Part shown: piece after piece, positions 21,712-29,030 of the stretch | How positions within the stretch are numbered: the stretch's first letter is position 1 | Layout: every line of letters starts with the position of its first letter | Assembly: GCA_033439295.1 (NCBI GenBank) | Contig: JAVTLE010000009.1 | Span: forward strand, 74 to 29,103 | Source of the DNA: Deuterostichococcus epilithicus | Taxonomy: Eukaryota > Chlorophyta > Trebouxiophyceae > Prasiolales > Stichococcaceae | Length of the DNA: 29,030 nt | Direction: 5' to 3' | Notes under the pieces: model-generated | What the model was told of the DNA's origin: nothing | Database searches by the model: none | Seen by the model: the letters and a program-made list of their open reading frames with translations, nothing else | Translations under genes and position numbers: made by a program

Positions 21712-22302
21712 TTAGAAGTCGCCGGAGAGGAACTTCAACTTACGCCGCTTCTGGCGTCCCGTTTCAGGCCCTGCAGTGCCCATGCGAAACGGTCTCTTAC
21801 TTGAAACACCGTTCGTCGACGTGAATGTTTCAGGCTGATCATTCTCGACCACCTGCACAACCAGAGTATCGGGGGCTTTTGTGTTACCCGCTGCACGGCA
21901 AGCAGCGGCATCAGGCTGGTCGTCATTTGGCGGGACTGCCCGGCCAGCCCGACCCCAGTACTCCTGCAAAGCCTCATCGCAGTGAGTGAGGTTCTTAGCA
22001 GGTTCCCACGTGTTGTGCTCTGCGGAATAGCCTTTCCACTGGACAAAATATTCGTACCTGAATTTGGCTTTGCCCTTGCCGTACCTCCTTTCGCAGTGCG
22101 TCAGGATGGTTTCAACTTCGTACTCAGGCACACCGTCAAGGTACAGTGCCGGCGGAGGCGGCGTCTCCTTGCCGTCGCCCCGGTATGGCTTCAGCAGACT
22201 GACATGAAAAACATCATGAATTCTCATGTTAACAGGCAACTGTTGCTTATACGAAGGCCTGTCTTGCACCTGATTATTTTGACAGGGAATGGTCCAATCC
22301 AC
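21712..22302 (-). pseudogene. Integrase C-terminus with chromodomain
   Basis: This open segment carries the end of the integrase (LPVNMRIHDVFHVSLLKPY, the conserved tail of chromovirus integrases) and then a chromodomain at about 22128-21950: EYEVETILTHCERR ... YEYFVQWKGYSAEHNTWEP, with the aromatic cage region FVQWKGY and NTWEP. Chromodomains of this class direct integration by binding modified histones. A basic tail (GRQKRRKLKF) precedes the stop at 21712. The segment is in the same frame as the integrase core but separated from it by two frameshifts. The ATG at 22302 is therefore not a genuine start. Confidence 0.85.
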
Positions 22303-22353
22303 AGTGGCAGCAGCCTGCGAACAGCACCCTGCGGTGCTGGAAGCCGGATGTTC

Positions 22354-23094
22354 TTAGTCGACGGCAGCACTTGCTGTCCAGGCGTCAGGGTCAGCTCCTT
22401 TCGATTTTTTGTCGAAATAGTGCTTCTGCCGATCCTGCGCACGCCTCAAGGCATCCTTAGCAAGCCGCAACGACTCAGCAAATTTCCCATAGAACTGCTG
22501 CGCCGCTGGGACGCGGGTGAGTGTCTTCTCTCCCCCCTCCCTTTGCAAGTACGGTGTCGTGAGGGGTGTCAGCGGAGAATAAGGGTGCTGTCTCCGCACG
22601 CTATCTTGATAGGCATTATTGACAGCAAACTCAGCCGCTGCTAGGTGCTCATCCCAATCGTCTTGCGCGGGATTCACATAATGCCTCAGCATCTCTTCAA
22701 GGACACGGTTCATGCGCTCCGTTTGCCCGTCAGTCTGAGGGTGATAAGCAGTTGACAGGTCCTGCTGTGTCCCCAGCAGCCGCGCTAGCTCGGCAAAGAA
22801 CTGACCGCGGAACTGCGTCCTCCTATCAGTCACAATTCTCTCAGGCAGGCCATGCAGCTTGAACACATAGTCAAGGAATAGCCTAGCTGTCCCCACACCA
22901 TCCACATCGGAGGTGGTGGGCGCAAAGTGCGCCATCTTGGACAACCGGTCCACAACAACAAGGATCCCATCATGACCGTTCCTGGTCATGGGCAACGGCA
23001 TGATGAAATCCATGCTGATCTGAGACCACCTTCGTCCAGGCACCTCCAAAGGGTGCAACAACCCAGAAGGACTCTCGTCACCGTCGTCATGCAC
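22354..23094 (-). pseudogene. Integrase core (DDE)
   Basis: Core segments: RRWSQISMDFIMPLP (first D), IVTDRRTQFRGQFF (second D) and HPQTDGQTERMNRVLEEM (catalytic E), all of the DDE retroviral integrase fold. It then reads KHYFDKKSKGA before a frameshift near 22390. The continuing frame carries LRLPAPQG-type and WIGPFPV (GPY/F-like) sequence and shifts back near 22265. The N-terminal H2C2 zinc-binding domain is absent, lost with the deletion at about 23095. No activity is expected. Confidence 0.88.
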
Positions 23095-24420
23095 ATGTGC
23101 ATGAGCAACGCCGGGCTGCGGCTACAAGGATCAGCTGCATTTGTCCTACCCGGTCTGTATGACCATTCAAAGTCATATGCAGACAGTAACTCTGACCAGC
23201 GTGCCTGCCGTCGCGACAGACGCGGCTGCGTTGGCAAATACGTGTTTGGGTGGTGGTCCATCTCTACAGTGAATCTGACACCCTCGAGGTGGCATCTCCA
23301 CTTCTGCAGCGCGTTGACCACCCCCAAAAGTTCCTTTCCCCCAACCATGTAGTTTAGCTCTGCACCCGACAGCTGTCGACTTTCGAAGGCAATGGGTCTG
23401 TCGTTCTGTAAGAGAACAGCGCCCAGCCCATAATCGGACGCATCGCTTACTACCGTGAAGGGCGGCGCACTCTCGCCTACTTCTGGCAATGCCAGCACTG
23501 GTGCAGACGTCAACTGGGACTTCACTCCCTGAAACGCCTTCTCACAGTCCTCTGACCAATCCCACTTTACCGCCTTCCGGGTGAGATTCGTCAAGTGGCG
23601 CACCAAGTTGCTGTAGCGTTGGATGAAGCGGCGGAAGTAGTTGGCGAGCCCCAGGAACGAGCAGACGTGCGCCACGTTCTGCGGCCGCGGCCACTCCCGC
23701 ACGGCTGCCGTCTTGGCAGGGTCCACATGGATGCCCTGCGCGTCGATCACATGACCGAGGAAGTTCACTTCGTTCTGGAAAAGGCTACACTTCTTGCGGT
23801 TAGCATAGAACATATGTCGCCGCAGCAGCTCCAGAACCCTGCGCACATGTACAGCATGCTCCGCAGCGGTCTTGCTGAAGATCAAAATATCATCCATATA
23901 AACCAAACAGATGCCGTCATGCACCACCTCCTGCAAGACCTCATTCATGACAGCCTGGAATGTAGCAGGAGCGTTGGTCAGTCCAAAACACAGAACTTTA
24001 AACTGATAATGCCCCAACGGAGTCCTGAACGCCGTCTTCGGACGATCCTCCTCGGGGATCAGTATCTGGTTGTAGCCCTGCGTCAGGTCCAAGCTGGTGA
24101 ACCATTGCGCACCCTGCAGCTTGTCAAACAGGTCGTCAATGCGCGGCAGCGGAAATCGATTTTTCACTGTCAGCGCATTCAGCGCGCGGTAATCGACGCA
24201 CATGCGAAGGTCACCACTCTTTATCTTAACGAAGAGTACAGGAGCACCAAAGGGAGAAGTACTCTTCTCTATTAAGCCTTTGGCTAGTAGGTCCGTGACC
24301 TGCCGCTCCACGTCTTTCATTTCAAGCGGGCTGAGCCGGTACAGCGGCCTCCAGGGCGGCTCGGCACCAGGCTCTAAAGGTATAGCATGCTCTGTCCCTC
24401 TGTTGGAGGGAGACCAGCTG
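23095..24420 (-). pseudogene. Reverse transcriptase and RNase H
   Basis: RT motifs in order: IEKSTSPFGAPVLFVKIKSG, LRMCVDYRALNALT, FPLPRIDDLFDKL, FTSLDLTQGYNQI, FKVLCFGLTNAPATFQ, and the active-site box VYMDDILIFS, then FLGLANYFRRFI. The RNase H domain follows: FTVVSDASDYGLGAVL, then GGKELLGVVNALQKWR and VEMDHHPN, ending RPGRTNAADPCSR near 23115. The RT frame is open from 24320. Homology (EHAIPLEPGAEPPWRPLYRL) extends upstream to about 24420 in the same frame, so the RT/protease junction is a frameshift rather than a true start. The domain itself looks intact. Confidence 0.93.
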
Positions 24421-25611
24421 GCAACTCAGGGGAAAGACATCATCGAACTCTCTCACCAGAGTCTCGGCAGTGGGGTGAATTCTCACCGCATTGCCGTCAC
24501 TTCCCACTGAGACAAATGCCAGAAACATGTGCTGGTCAGTGTCCGCAAACTTGAGGACACCCTTCCGTGTGCAAACAAGCCCATCTCGCTGCATGTGTTG
24601 GCACATCTGAACAGCAGACAAGTGCCTGACCTTGGGTTCAGCCGACTGCGCATCTTGCACCTCAGGCTGCTGCGCAGCTGCCGTGTTGAGAGGTGCTGGG
24701 TGCAGACATGCAGTGCGAGGTAAGGCACTCAAAGTCACCCTACGAGTGCCCCTGACAAGCTCACACGAGCCATCAAAGATCCTCAACACTGCCTTGTGTT
24801 GGCGCAACCATGGGAGACCCAGCACGAGGTCTAAACCCTCGGCCAAATCAGCAACATATGCACTGGCGTTTCCCTTGAATTGCTGGATCTGAAAGCTTAG
24901 TTTGCACCTACCAATGACTGGAGCAAAGCTGCCGTTGGGCATCTTGACCTTCTCATCTTTGACAGGTGTCCACTTCAGCTTCGTCTTGGTTCGTTGGATG
25001 AAGTTCCTGCTCAGGAAAACATCGGTTGAGCCAGTGTCAAGTAGCACACTCCCTTGACACTCAGCAATCATTCCTTTGAAAGACAGCACATCAGCACTGT
25101 CGGCCATGGCATTGAGCTGCTTGCAGACAGGTTCATCATAGAAAACCTGTAGCGGCCAGGGCGTCGGCATCACCACACAGTCAGAAGCATTTAGATCATA
25201 CAGCAGGAGGGTGCCGGCAGGATACTCCTGGAGCAGCCTCATGCCACGGAGGAGCGGGTTGGCTGCCAGCCGGTCCGCGCCGCGCTTGGGCACCAGCATA
25301 CACGCCGAGGTGTGGCTGGCATCCCTCCGCTTGCACGCTTTGTAATGCTGGAGACACTTGGTCAGCTCTGCAAACTTAGGATTCAAGAAGGAACACTGTC
25401 CTGCAAGGTTAGAGTCCAAGTTAGAGTCAGCAGCAATATGTTGACGCCGGCGCCGCTTGCGCCGTGGGCTGGAGTTCGGAGCAACATTTGCTTTACCCAA
25501 ACAAGGAGTATCAAACACACATCCAGCCTTGGTTGCAATATTTGCAATCTCCTGCACACTGAATCCAAAACGAACCGTCTTGTCCGAATACGAAGCATTC
25601 AGTGTGTCCAT
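24322..25611 (-). pseudogene. Pol N-terminal part with aspartic protease
   Basis: A 429-codon frame. A basic stretch (SPRRKRRRRQ) is followed by a retropepsin-like domain: SVLLDTGSTDVFLSRNFI with the DTGS active site near 25035, and the flap/closing element DLVLGLPWLRQHKAVL. The last about 25 codons are out of frame relative to the RT, because a shift near 24400 breaks the FDDVFP...PPWRPLY connection. The frame is the same as gag, from which it is separated by a single TGA. The ATG at 25611 need not be a real start. Confidence 0.88.
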
Positions 25612-25632
25612 ACCAGCAGCCCTGCCGGCACT

Positions 25633-27132
25633 TCATTCCTGATCGGCGTCACCCTTGCATGCCGCCGCAAGGTGGCCCTTGCGGCCGCACTTGAGGCAGC
25701 GCCCTTCCTTAAACCTCTTCAAATTCTCCTCGTGGGAGATGTCGAGCTTGGAGTCGAATCGGCCGCCTGGCTTGGTCGCCTTCATTTTCTTGGGCATGCC
25801 ATTACCCCTGAAGCGGGCGTCCTTGCCAGGCTTGGTCTTGGGCGGCTTGCCGGAGGCGTCGCCCTTCTTGGCGACGGCCTTCCAAGAGCGGTCGTTGTCG
25901 TCGCCCTTCATGGCGCCAAACTCTGCAGCCATACACTCATCCTTCAGTACTGCAAATCGAGACAACTCCTCAAGAGAAGTCCAAGCTGAGCAGTCAGGTT
26001 TAGTCGCACACAGCCTTTTCAGCCGCGGGCGCAGTCCTGCCTTGAAGCAGTGAATTTTGTCAGTCTCAGACAACGGTGTGGGCTCGGTAATGCGATTTGC
26101 AAGCATCTTAAACTTGCGAGTATACGCTGCAGCACTGCCAGTCTGTCGTAACAGGTCCAGCTCAGCCTGTGCTGCAACACCGCGGCCATCAAAGCCGAAT
26201 GCACTCAGCAAGCACTCCTCAAAGTCATCCCAAGTGACCCGCATTATGTTCTGCACGCCGTATCGCGTCTTGCAGAACACGATCCATGCTGAAAGGGCTT
26301 GGCCCCTCAGCAACGAGGCTGCGGCAACACTATACCGCATGGGAGCCACACCAATGGCCACCATCAGGGCTGAAACGAAGTCTAGCCCGTCACGCACATG
26401 CAGGTCAGACCCGTCTGTGCCCTCGAACGGTGCTGGCTTGCCTACCAGCCGAGCCATTGCAGCATCGGACAGCATGCCTCGACNCTCTGACTCTGCAGGT
26501 ATCATGTGAGTGTCCTGACTGGGGTCACCCGAAGTGTGCACTTCGCGTTCAGTTGATGGCCCCCCAGCATCATGCGCACTTGTAACAGGCGCTTGCACTG
26601 GCTGCGATCGTGCAGCGATCTCGTGCACCTCCTCCCTAGGAAGTGTACGGAGATTCTGCGTAGTACCGTCCGTACCAACAGTCGGACGGTCCCCAGCCGA
26701 CACTGCGGCTGCCTGCTCCTGCACAAGACGCTCCCTAGCATCAGATGTAGGAACATGACGAGCAGAGGAGGGAGGCACACCCTGGTACTGCAGTTTCTGT
26801 GCGAACTCGTAGTCGCCAGAGGTGTCCGGTCGACCCTGCTCCGGAGCAGGGTCCTCTTGCCGCGGGACCTGCGGTCGCAGGCCCGGCCACGCGCCCAGCA
26901 TGGCCTTGACGTCCCTCATATCCGCCCACATACGATGGATCATTTTCTCTTGGAACACGTAGCCACGGGCTACTTCCTCAAAGTTGCTGAAACGCGGCCA
27001 GGTGCTCGGCTGCTCAGCGTCAACCGGCATGGACGACGGTCCAGCCTCGGCATCATTGCCCTCCTCCTCGGCAGTGCCCAGGTCGGACAACTGCCGGGCC
27101 AGGTGCTCCGCCTCATCGGAGTCACCAGCCAT
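25633..27132 (-). CDS. Chromovirus Gag
   Basis: A 499-residue Gag starting MAGDSDEAEHL, 12 bases downstream of the PBS. The N-terminal third is acidic and low in complexity. The Gag core (LLRGQALSAWIVF, TWDDFEECLLSAFG, LDLLRQTGSAAAYTRKFK) lies around residues 255-350. A Lys/Gly-rich stretch leads into one CCHC zinc knuckle, CLKCGRKGHLAAAC, near residue 480. This protein packages element RNA in virus-like particles. An N base at 26484 leaves one residue undetermined. It ends at TGA (25635-25633) with pol continuing in the same frame. Confidence 0.9.
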   Translation of the reverse strand: MAGDSDEAEHLARQLSDLGTAEEEGNDAEAGPSSMPVDAEQPSTWPRFSNFEEVARGYVFQEKMIHRMWADMRDVKAMLGAWPGLRPQVPRQEDPAPEQGRPDTSGDYEFAQKLQYQGVPPSSARHVPTSDARERLVQEQAAAVSAGDRPTVGTDGTTQNLRTLPREEVHEIAARSQPVQAPVTSAHDAGGPSTEREVHTSGDPSQDTHMIPAESEXRGMLSDAAMARLVGKPAPFEGTDGSDLHVRDGLDFVSALMVAIGVAPMRYSVAAASLLRGQALSAWIVFCKTRYGVQNIMRVTWDDFEECLLSAFGFDGRGVAAQAELDLLRQTGSAAAYTRKFKMLANRITEPTPLSETDKIHCFKAGLRPRLKRLCATKPDCSAWTSLEELSRFAVLKDECMAAEFGAMKGDDNDRSWKAVAKKGDASGKPPKTKPGKDARFRGNGMPKKMKATKPGGRFDSKLDISHEENLKRFKEGRCLKCGRKGHLAAACKGDADQE

Positions 27133-27143
27133 ACTTCACTGCG

Positions 27144-27167
27144 TTCAAATCAAACGCACCGAAACCA
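27144..27167 (-). other. Primer binding site
   Basis: One base inside the 5' LTR the minus strand reads TGGTTTCGGTGCG, starting with the TGG that pairs with a tRNA CCA end. On the plus strand the stretch looks like a tRNA 3' end: TTCAAATC (T-loop consensus) at 27144-27151 and ACCA at 27164-27167. The T-loop-to-CCA distance is 24 bases, against 23 in a standard tRNA. I could not name the primer tRNA. Confidence 0.65.
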
Positions 27168-27168
27168 C

Positions 27169-27434
27169 TGTGACAATCGTGTCTTTCTCTCAAACGGTTA
27201 GCGTGTACCAGCTTTCCAGTGTGTGTTGGGGGTGATTTAAAACACCCTTCATTCATGGTGGCAGGGCTATTAACCTGCGTCTTGCCCACGTAAGCCTTCA
27301 CGTGCTGAGCGAGATCATCTTGATCAAACCTCCAATGCTACTCCAATGCTACACTGAGCCTCTAGAGGGCACATCCCTCAAGCCACTAGCTTAGGGGTCA
27401 TGTCTAACTCACATAAGTAGACCTTTCTGTGACA
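27169..27434 (-). repeat. Chromovirus 5' LTR
   Basis: 266 bases, 9 substitutions from the copy at 21167-21432 and no length difference. It should carry the element promoter on the minus strand. No strong TATA box stands out apart from the AT-rich centre at about 27233-27242 (TTTAAAAC here, TTTAAATC in the other copy). Confidence 0.95.
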
Positions 27435-27821
27435 CGAAGTCACCATCTGTCACCACCTCCTTTCAAACGGCGGCACGTGACGGCGTATTCCTCACCCGAT
27501 AAGCCGCCCATTGTAAGTGTTCCTTTTACGAGAGCTTGGCCAAAGTGTTTCATCAGACGTCCTGCCCGCTCAGGCGCAGGGACACGGCACACAAGCAACA
27601 CCGAATTTCCTTCTCATGCAGCTGTCAGACAGGGGCGAATAGTTTTGCACCACACTCGATATTGCAACTGTGTTGACATGGTGGAGTTGAACGTTGAAGC
27701 TGAAGATACCAGAATAATGATAGAAGAATGCTTGACGAAGGACACTTACCAGAAGCTGCTAACGCACTATCGTAAGGTGTCCCTTGAGAGCTTTGTTGAA
27801 GAATCCATGATGATTGGTGAC
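27435..27821. other. Stretch between chromovirus and second copia-type LTR
   Basis: 387 bases with no recognised domain. The plus-strand frame ending at 27827 gives a plausible but unidentified peptide tail (MVELNVEAEDTRIMIEEC ... LESFVEESMMIGDC). It could be the remaining internal DNA of the interrupted copia element or unrelated host sequence. AGTCAC at 27438-27443 also occurs at 21161-21166, just outside the other chromovirus end. Confidence 0.4.
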
Positions 27822-28141
27822 TGTTGAAAGATGCAGACAGGGTAATATGTGGTGCAAGAAGATGGCTGCGGACAAGCTTGGTCCCTGAAACGGACTGCGT
27901 GACTCATGTAATCTACCGTGCTGGCCTCAACCGTTGGCTCGCCGTTAATCTGCACGCTCGCCTCATCGAAGGGTCATGTGGCACAATCGAAAAGCTAGGG
28001 GGCACACGTCATTCTCTGCGCATGTGTTGTGGGTATAAGAGCTGCCCAATGCGCTCAAAATTGTAAGCCTTCCACTCTCAACTGAGACACCGAACCCCTG
28101 CCACTGCAATCCACGATTAGTCGTCGGCAGATTTCGCAACA
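27822..28141 (+). repeat. Second copia-type LTR
   Basis: About 320 bases beginning TGTTGAA and ending TTCGCAACA. Its last 123 bases (28018-28140) are about 93 percent identical to 19921-20042, including the GGGTATAAGAGC TATA-like element. The first two thirds are diverged. It is directly followed by GGTATCAAGGC, close to the TGGTATCAGAGC initiator-Met PBS of copia elements. It may therefore be the 5' LTR of another, truncated element rather than the 3' LTR of the copy at 19709. Confidence 0.55.
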
Positions 28142-28591
28142 GGTATCAAGGCTTCGCGATGAGCACGAAGCTGGGTTTAGGGTGAGTGCATGAAGAGCAC
28201 TTGCCCATTGTGCGCCTCATAGCTCGGCTTGTAGNGCGTGGAGGGANTTGGTGTGGGGTGGCAAAACGAAGCTGCACACTCAGGGTACACGTCTGGAGTG
28301 GCGCTCGTGGTGTCGCGCCCCACCCCTTGCCATGGTGGCACTTGCAAGAGGGTGTGGTGGTTGTGCTAGTGGCCCCCTCATCGAAGTAGTGAGGTGGGAG
28401 GCGTTGTGGCCCCACCTAGGGCGCCGCCACCCTGGTGGCACCTCAGTAGGTCGTGGGCATGCCGTGTGTAAGAGGGCCGGCCTTGCCACCGCCGTGGGCG
28501 CATGCTAGGGCACCAAAGGGGGGGCACTCCCCCGCCGGATTTTCCAGGAAATCGAGTGTTTCTGGGTACATAAAAGGGCANTGAGGGGTGG
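28142..28591. other. Subtelomeric region, GC-rich, no gene seen
   Basis: About 450 bases of G-rich sequence with three N bases (28235, 28247, 28581). A single telomere-like GGGTTTAGGG occurs near 28173. No open frame shows a recognisable domain. It forms the transition from retroelement DNA to the telomere. Confidence 0.6.
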
Positions 28592-28734
28592 TTTTAGGGT
28601 TTTAGGGTTTAGGGTTTAGGGTTTAGGGTTTAGGGTTTTAGCGTTACAGGGTTTAGGGTTTAGGGATTAGGGTAGGGATTAGGGGTTAGGGATTAGGGTT
28701 TAGGGTTTAGGTTTAGNGTTTANGGTTTAGGGTN
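28592..28734 (+). repeat. Degenerate proximal telomere repeat
   Basis: TTTAGGG-like units with many variants: two TTTTAGGG octamers at the very start, units such as TTTTAGCG, GATTAGGG and GGTTAGGG, and three N bases (28717, 28723, 28734). This is the usual decayed inner edge of a telomere. Confidence 0.9.
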
Positions 28735-29030
28735 TAGGGTTTAGGGTTTAGGGTTTAGGGTTTAGGGTTTAGGGTTTAGGGTTTAGGGTTTAGGGTTTAG
28801 GGTTTAGGGTTTAGGGTTTAGGGTTTAGGGTTTAGGGTTTAGGGTTTAGGGTTTAGGGTTTAGGGTTTAGGGTTTAGGGTTTAGGGTTTAGGGTTTAGGG
28901 TTTAGGGTTTAGGGTTTAGGGTTTAGGGTTTAGGGTTTAGGGTTTAGGGTTTAGGGTTTAGGGTTTAGGGTTTAGGGTTTAGGGTTTAGGGTTTAGGGTT
29001 TAGGGTTTAGGGTTTAGGGTTTAGGGTTTA
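28735..29030 (+). repeat. Telomere, perfect (TTTAGGG)n
   Basis: About 296 bases, some 42 uninterrupted TTTAGGG units, running to the window edge. The G-rich strand is the plus strand, reading 5' to 3' outward, so this is a true right-hand chromosome end rather than an interstitial tract. The heptamer is the plant/Chlorella-type telomere. Confidence 0.98.

Larger units (their letters stand above)
21167..27434 (-). mobile_element. Ty3/gypsy chromovirus, nearly full length, disabled
   Basis: A 6268-base LTR retrotransposon on the minus strand. Order 5' to 3': LTR, PBS, gag, protease, RT, RNase H, integrase, chromodomain, polypurine tract, LTR. The domain order and integrase-linked chromodomain define the chromovirus branch of Metaviridae. 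The LTRs differ at 9 of 266 positions by eye (about 96.6 percent identical), so insertion is fairly recent. It cannot move alone: there is an in-frame TGA between gag and pol, a frameshift near 24400, a deletion between RNase H and integrase near 23095, and frameshifts near 22390 and 22265. Confidence 0.93.

Noticed and set aside
22986-23090. Continuation of the RT/RNase H frame to 22986
   Set aside because: Beyond about 23095 this frame is a shadow of the integrase frame and shows no homology.
28592-29030. CRISPR-like regular repeat
   Set aside because: Seven-base tandem unit without spacers; it is telomeric.

Overview
The window is the end of a nuclear chromosome from a green plant-lineage eukaryote, most likely a trebouxiophyte-type (Chlorella/Coccomyxa-like) green alga. 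The evidence is a perfect (TTTAGGG)n tract running off the right edge, two host genes made of many short exons with GT/AG introns, moderate GC content, and Ty3/gypsy, Ty1/copia and LINE-type retroelements. The TTTAGGG repeat (rather than TTTTAGGG) argues against a Chlamydomonas-type alga. The species is inferred, not proven. Seven N bases point to a draft assembly.

Left part (1-14675) is genic. It opens with two Ty1/copia reverse-transcriptase scraps in opposite orientation (1-236). Next is a plus-strand Hsp70-family chaperone gene of about 22 exons (594 to about 7.3-7.6 kb) whose substrate-binding half recalls bacterial HscC more than canonical DnaK. One of its introns holds a (GCN)n repeat. 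Converging on it from the right is a minus-strand protein kinase gene (14675 to 8344). I could phase-check 13 exons of it. It encodes four tandem CxxC-x(12-16)-CxxC zinc-ribbon-like units followed by an apparently active NEK-like kinase domain.

The middle part (about 15.6-19.6 kb) is the decayed plus-strand remains of a LINE-type retroelement: RT C-terminus, linker, RNase H and a terminal zinc finger. An unrecognised but coding-looking ORF remnant lies inside it.

The right part (19.7-28.1 kb) is nested LTR-retrotransposon DNA. A Ty1/copia fragment (LTR, gag, protease start) is interrupted by a nearly complete but disabled minus-strand Ty3/gypsy chromovirus (21167-27434; 266-bp LTRs, PBS, gag, protease, RT/RNase H, integrase, chromodomain). 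A second copia-type LTR follows. About 450 bp of GC-rich subtelomere then leads into about 140 bp of degenerate and 296 bp of perfect telomere repeat.

The two host genes show no evident functional link. The rest is typical telomere-proximal retroelement accumulation. The most novel candidate is the zinc-ribbon/NEK-like kinase fusion.
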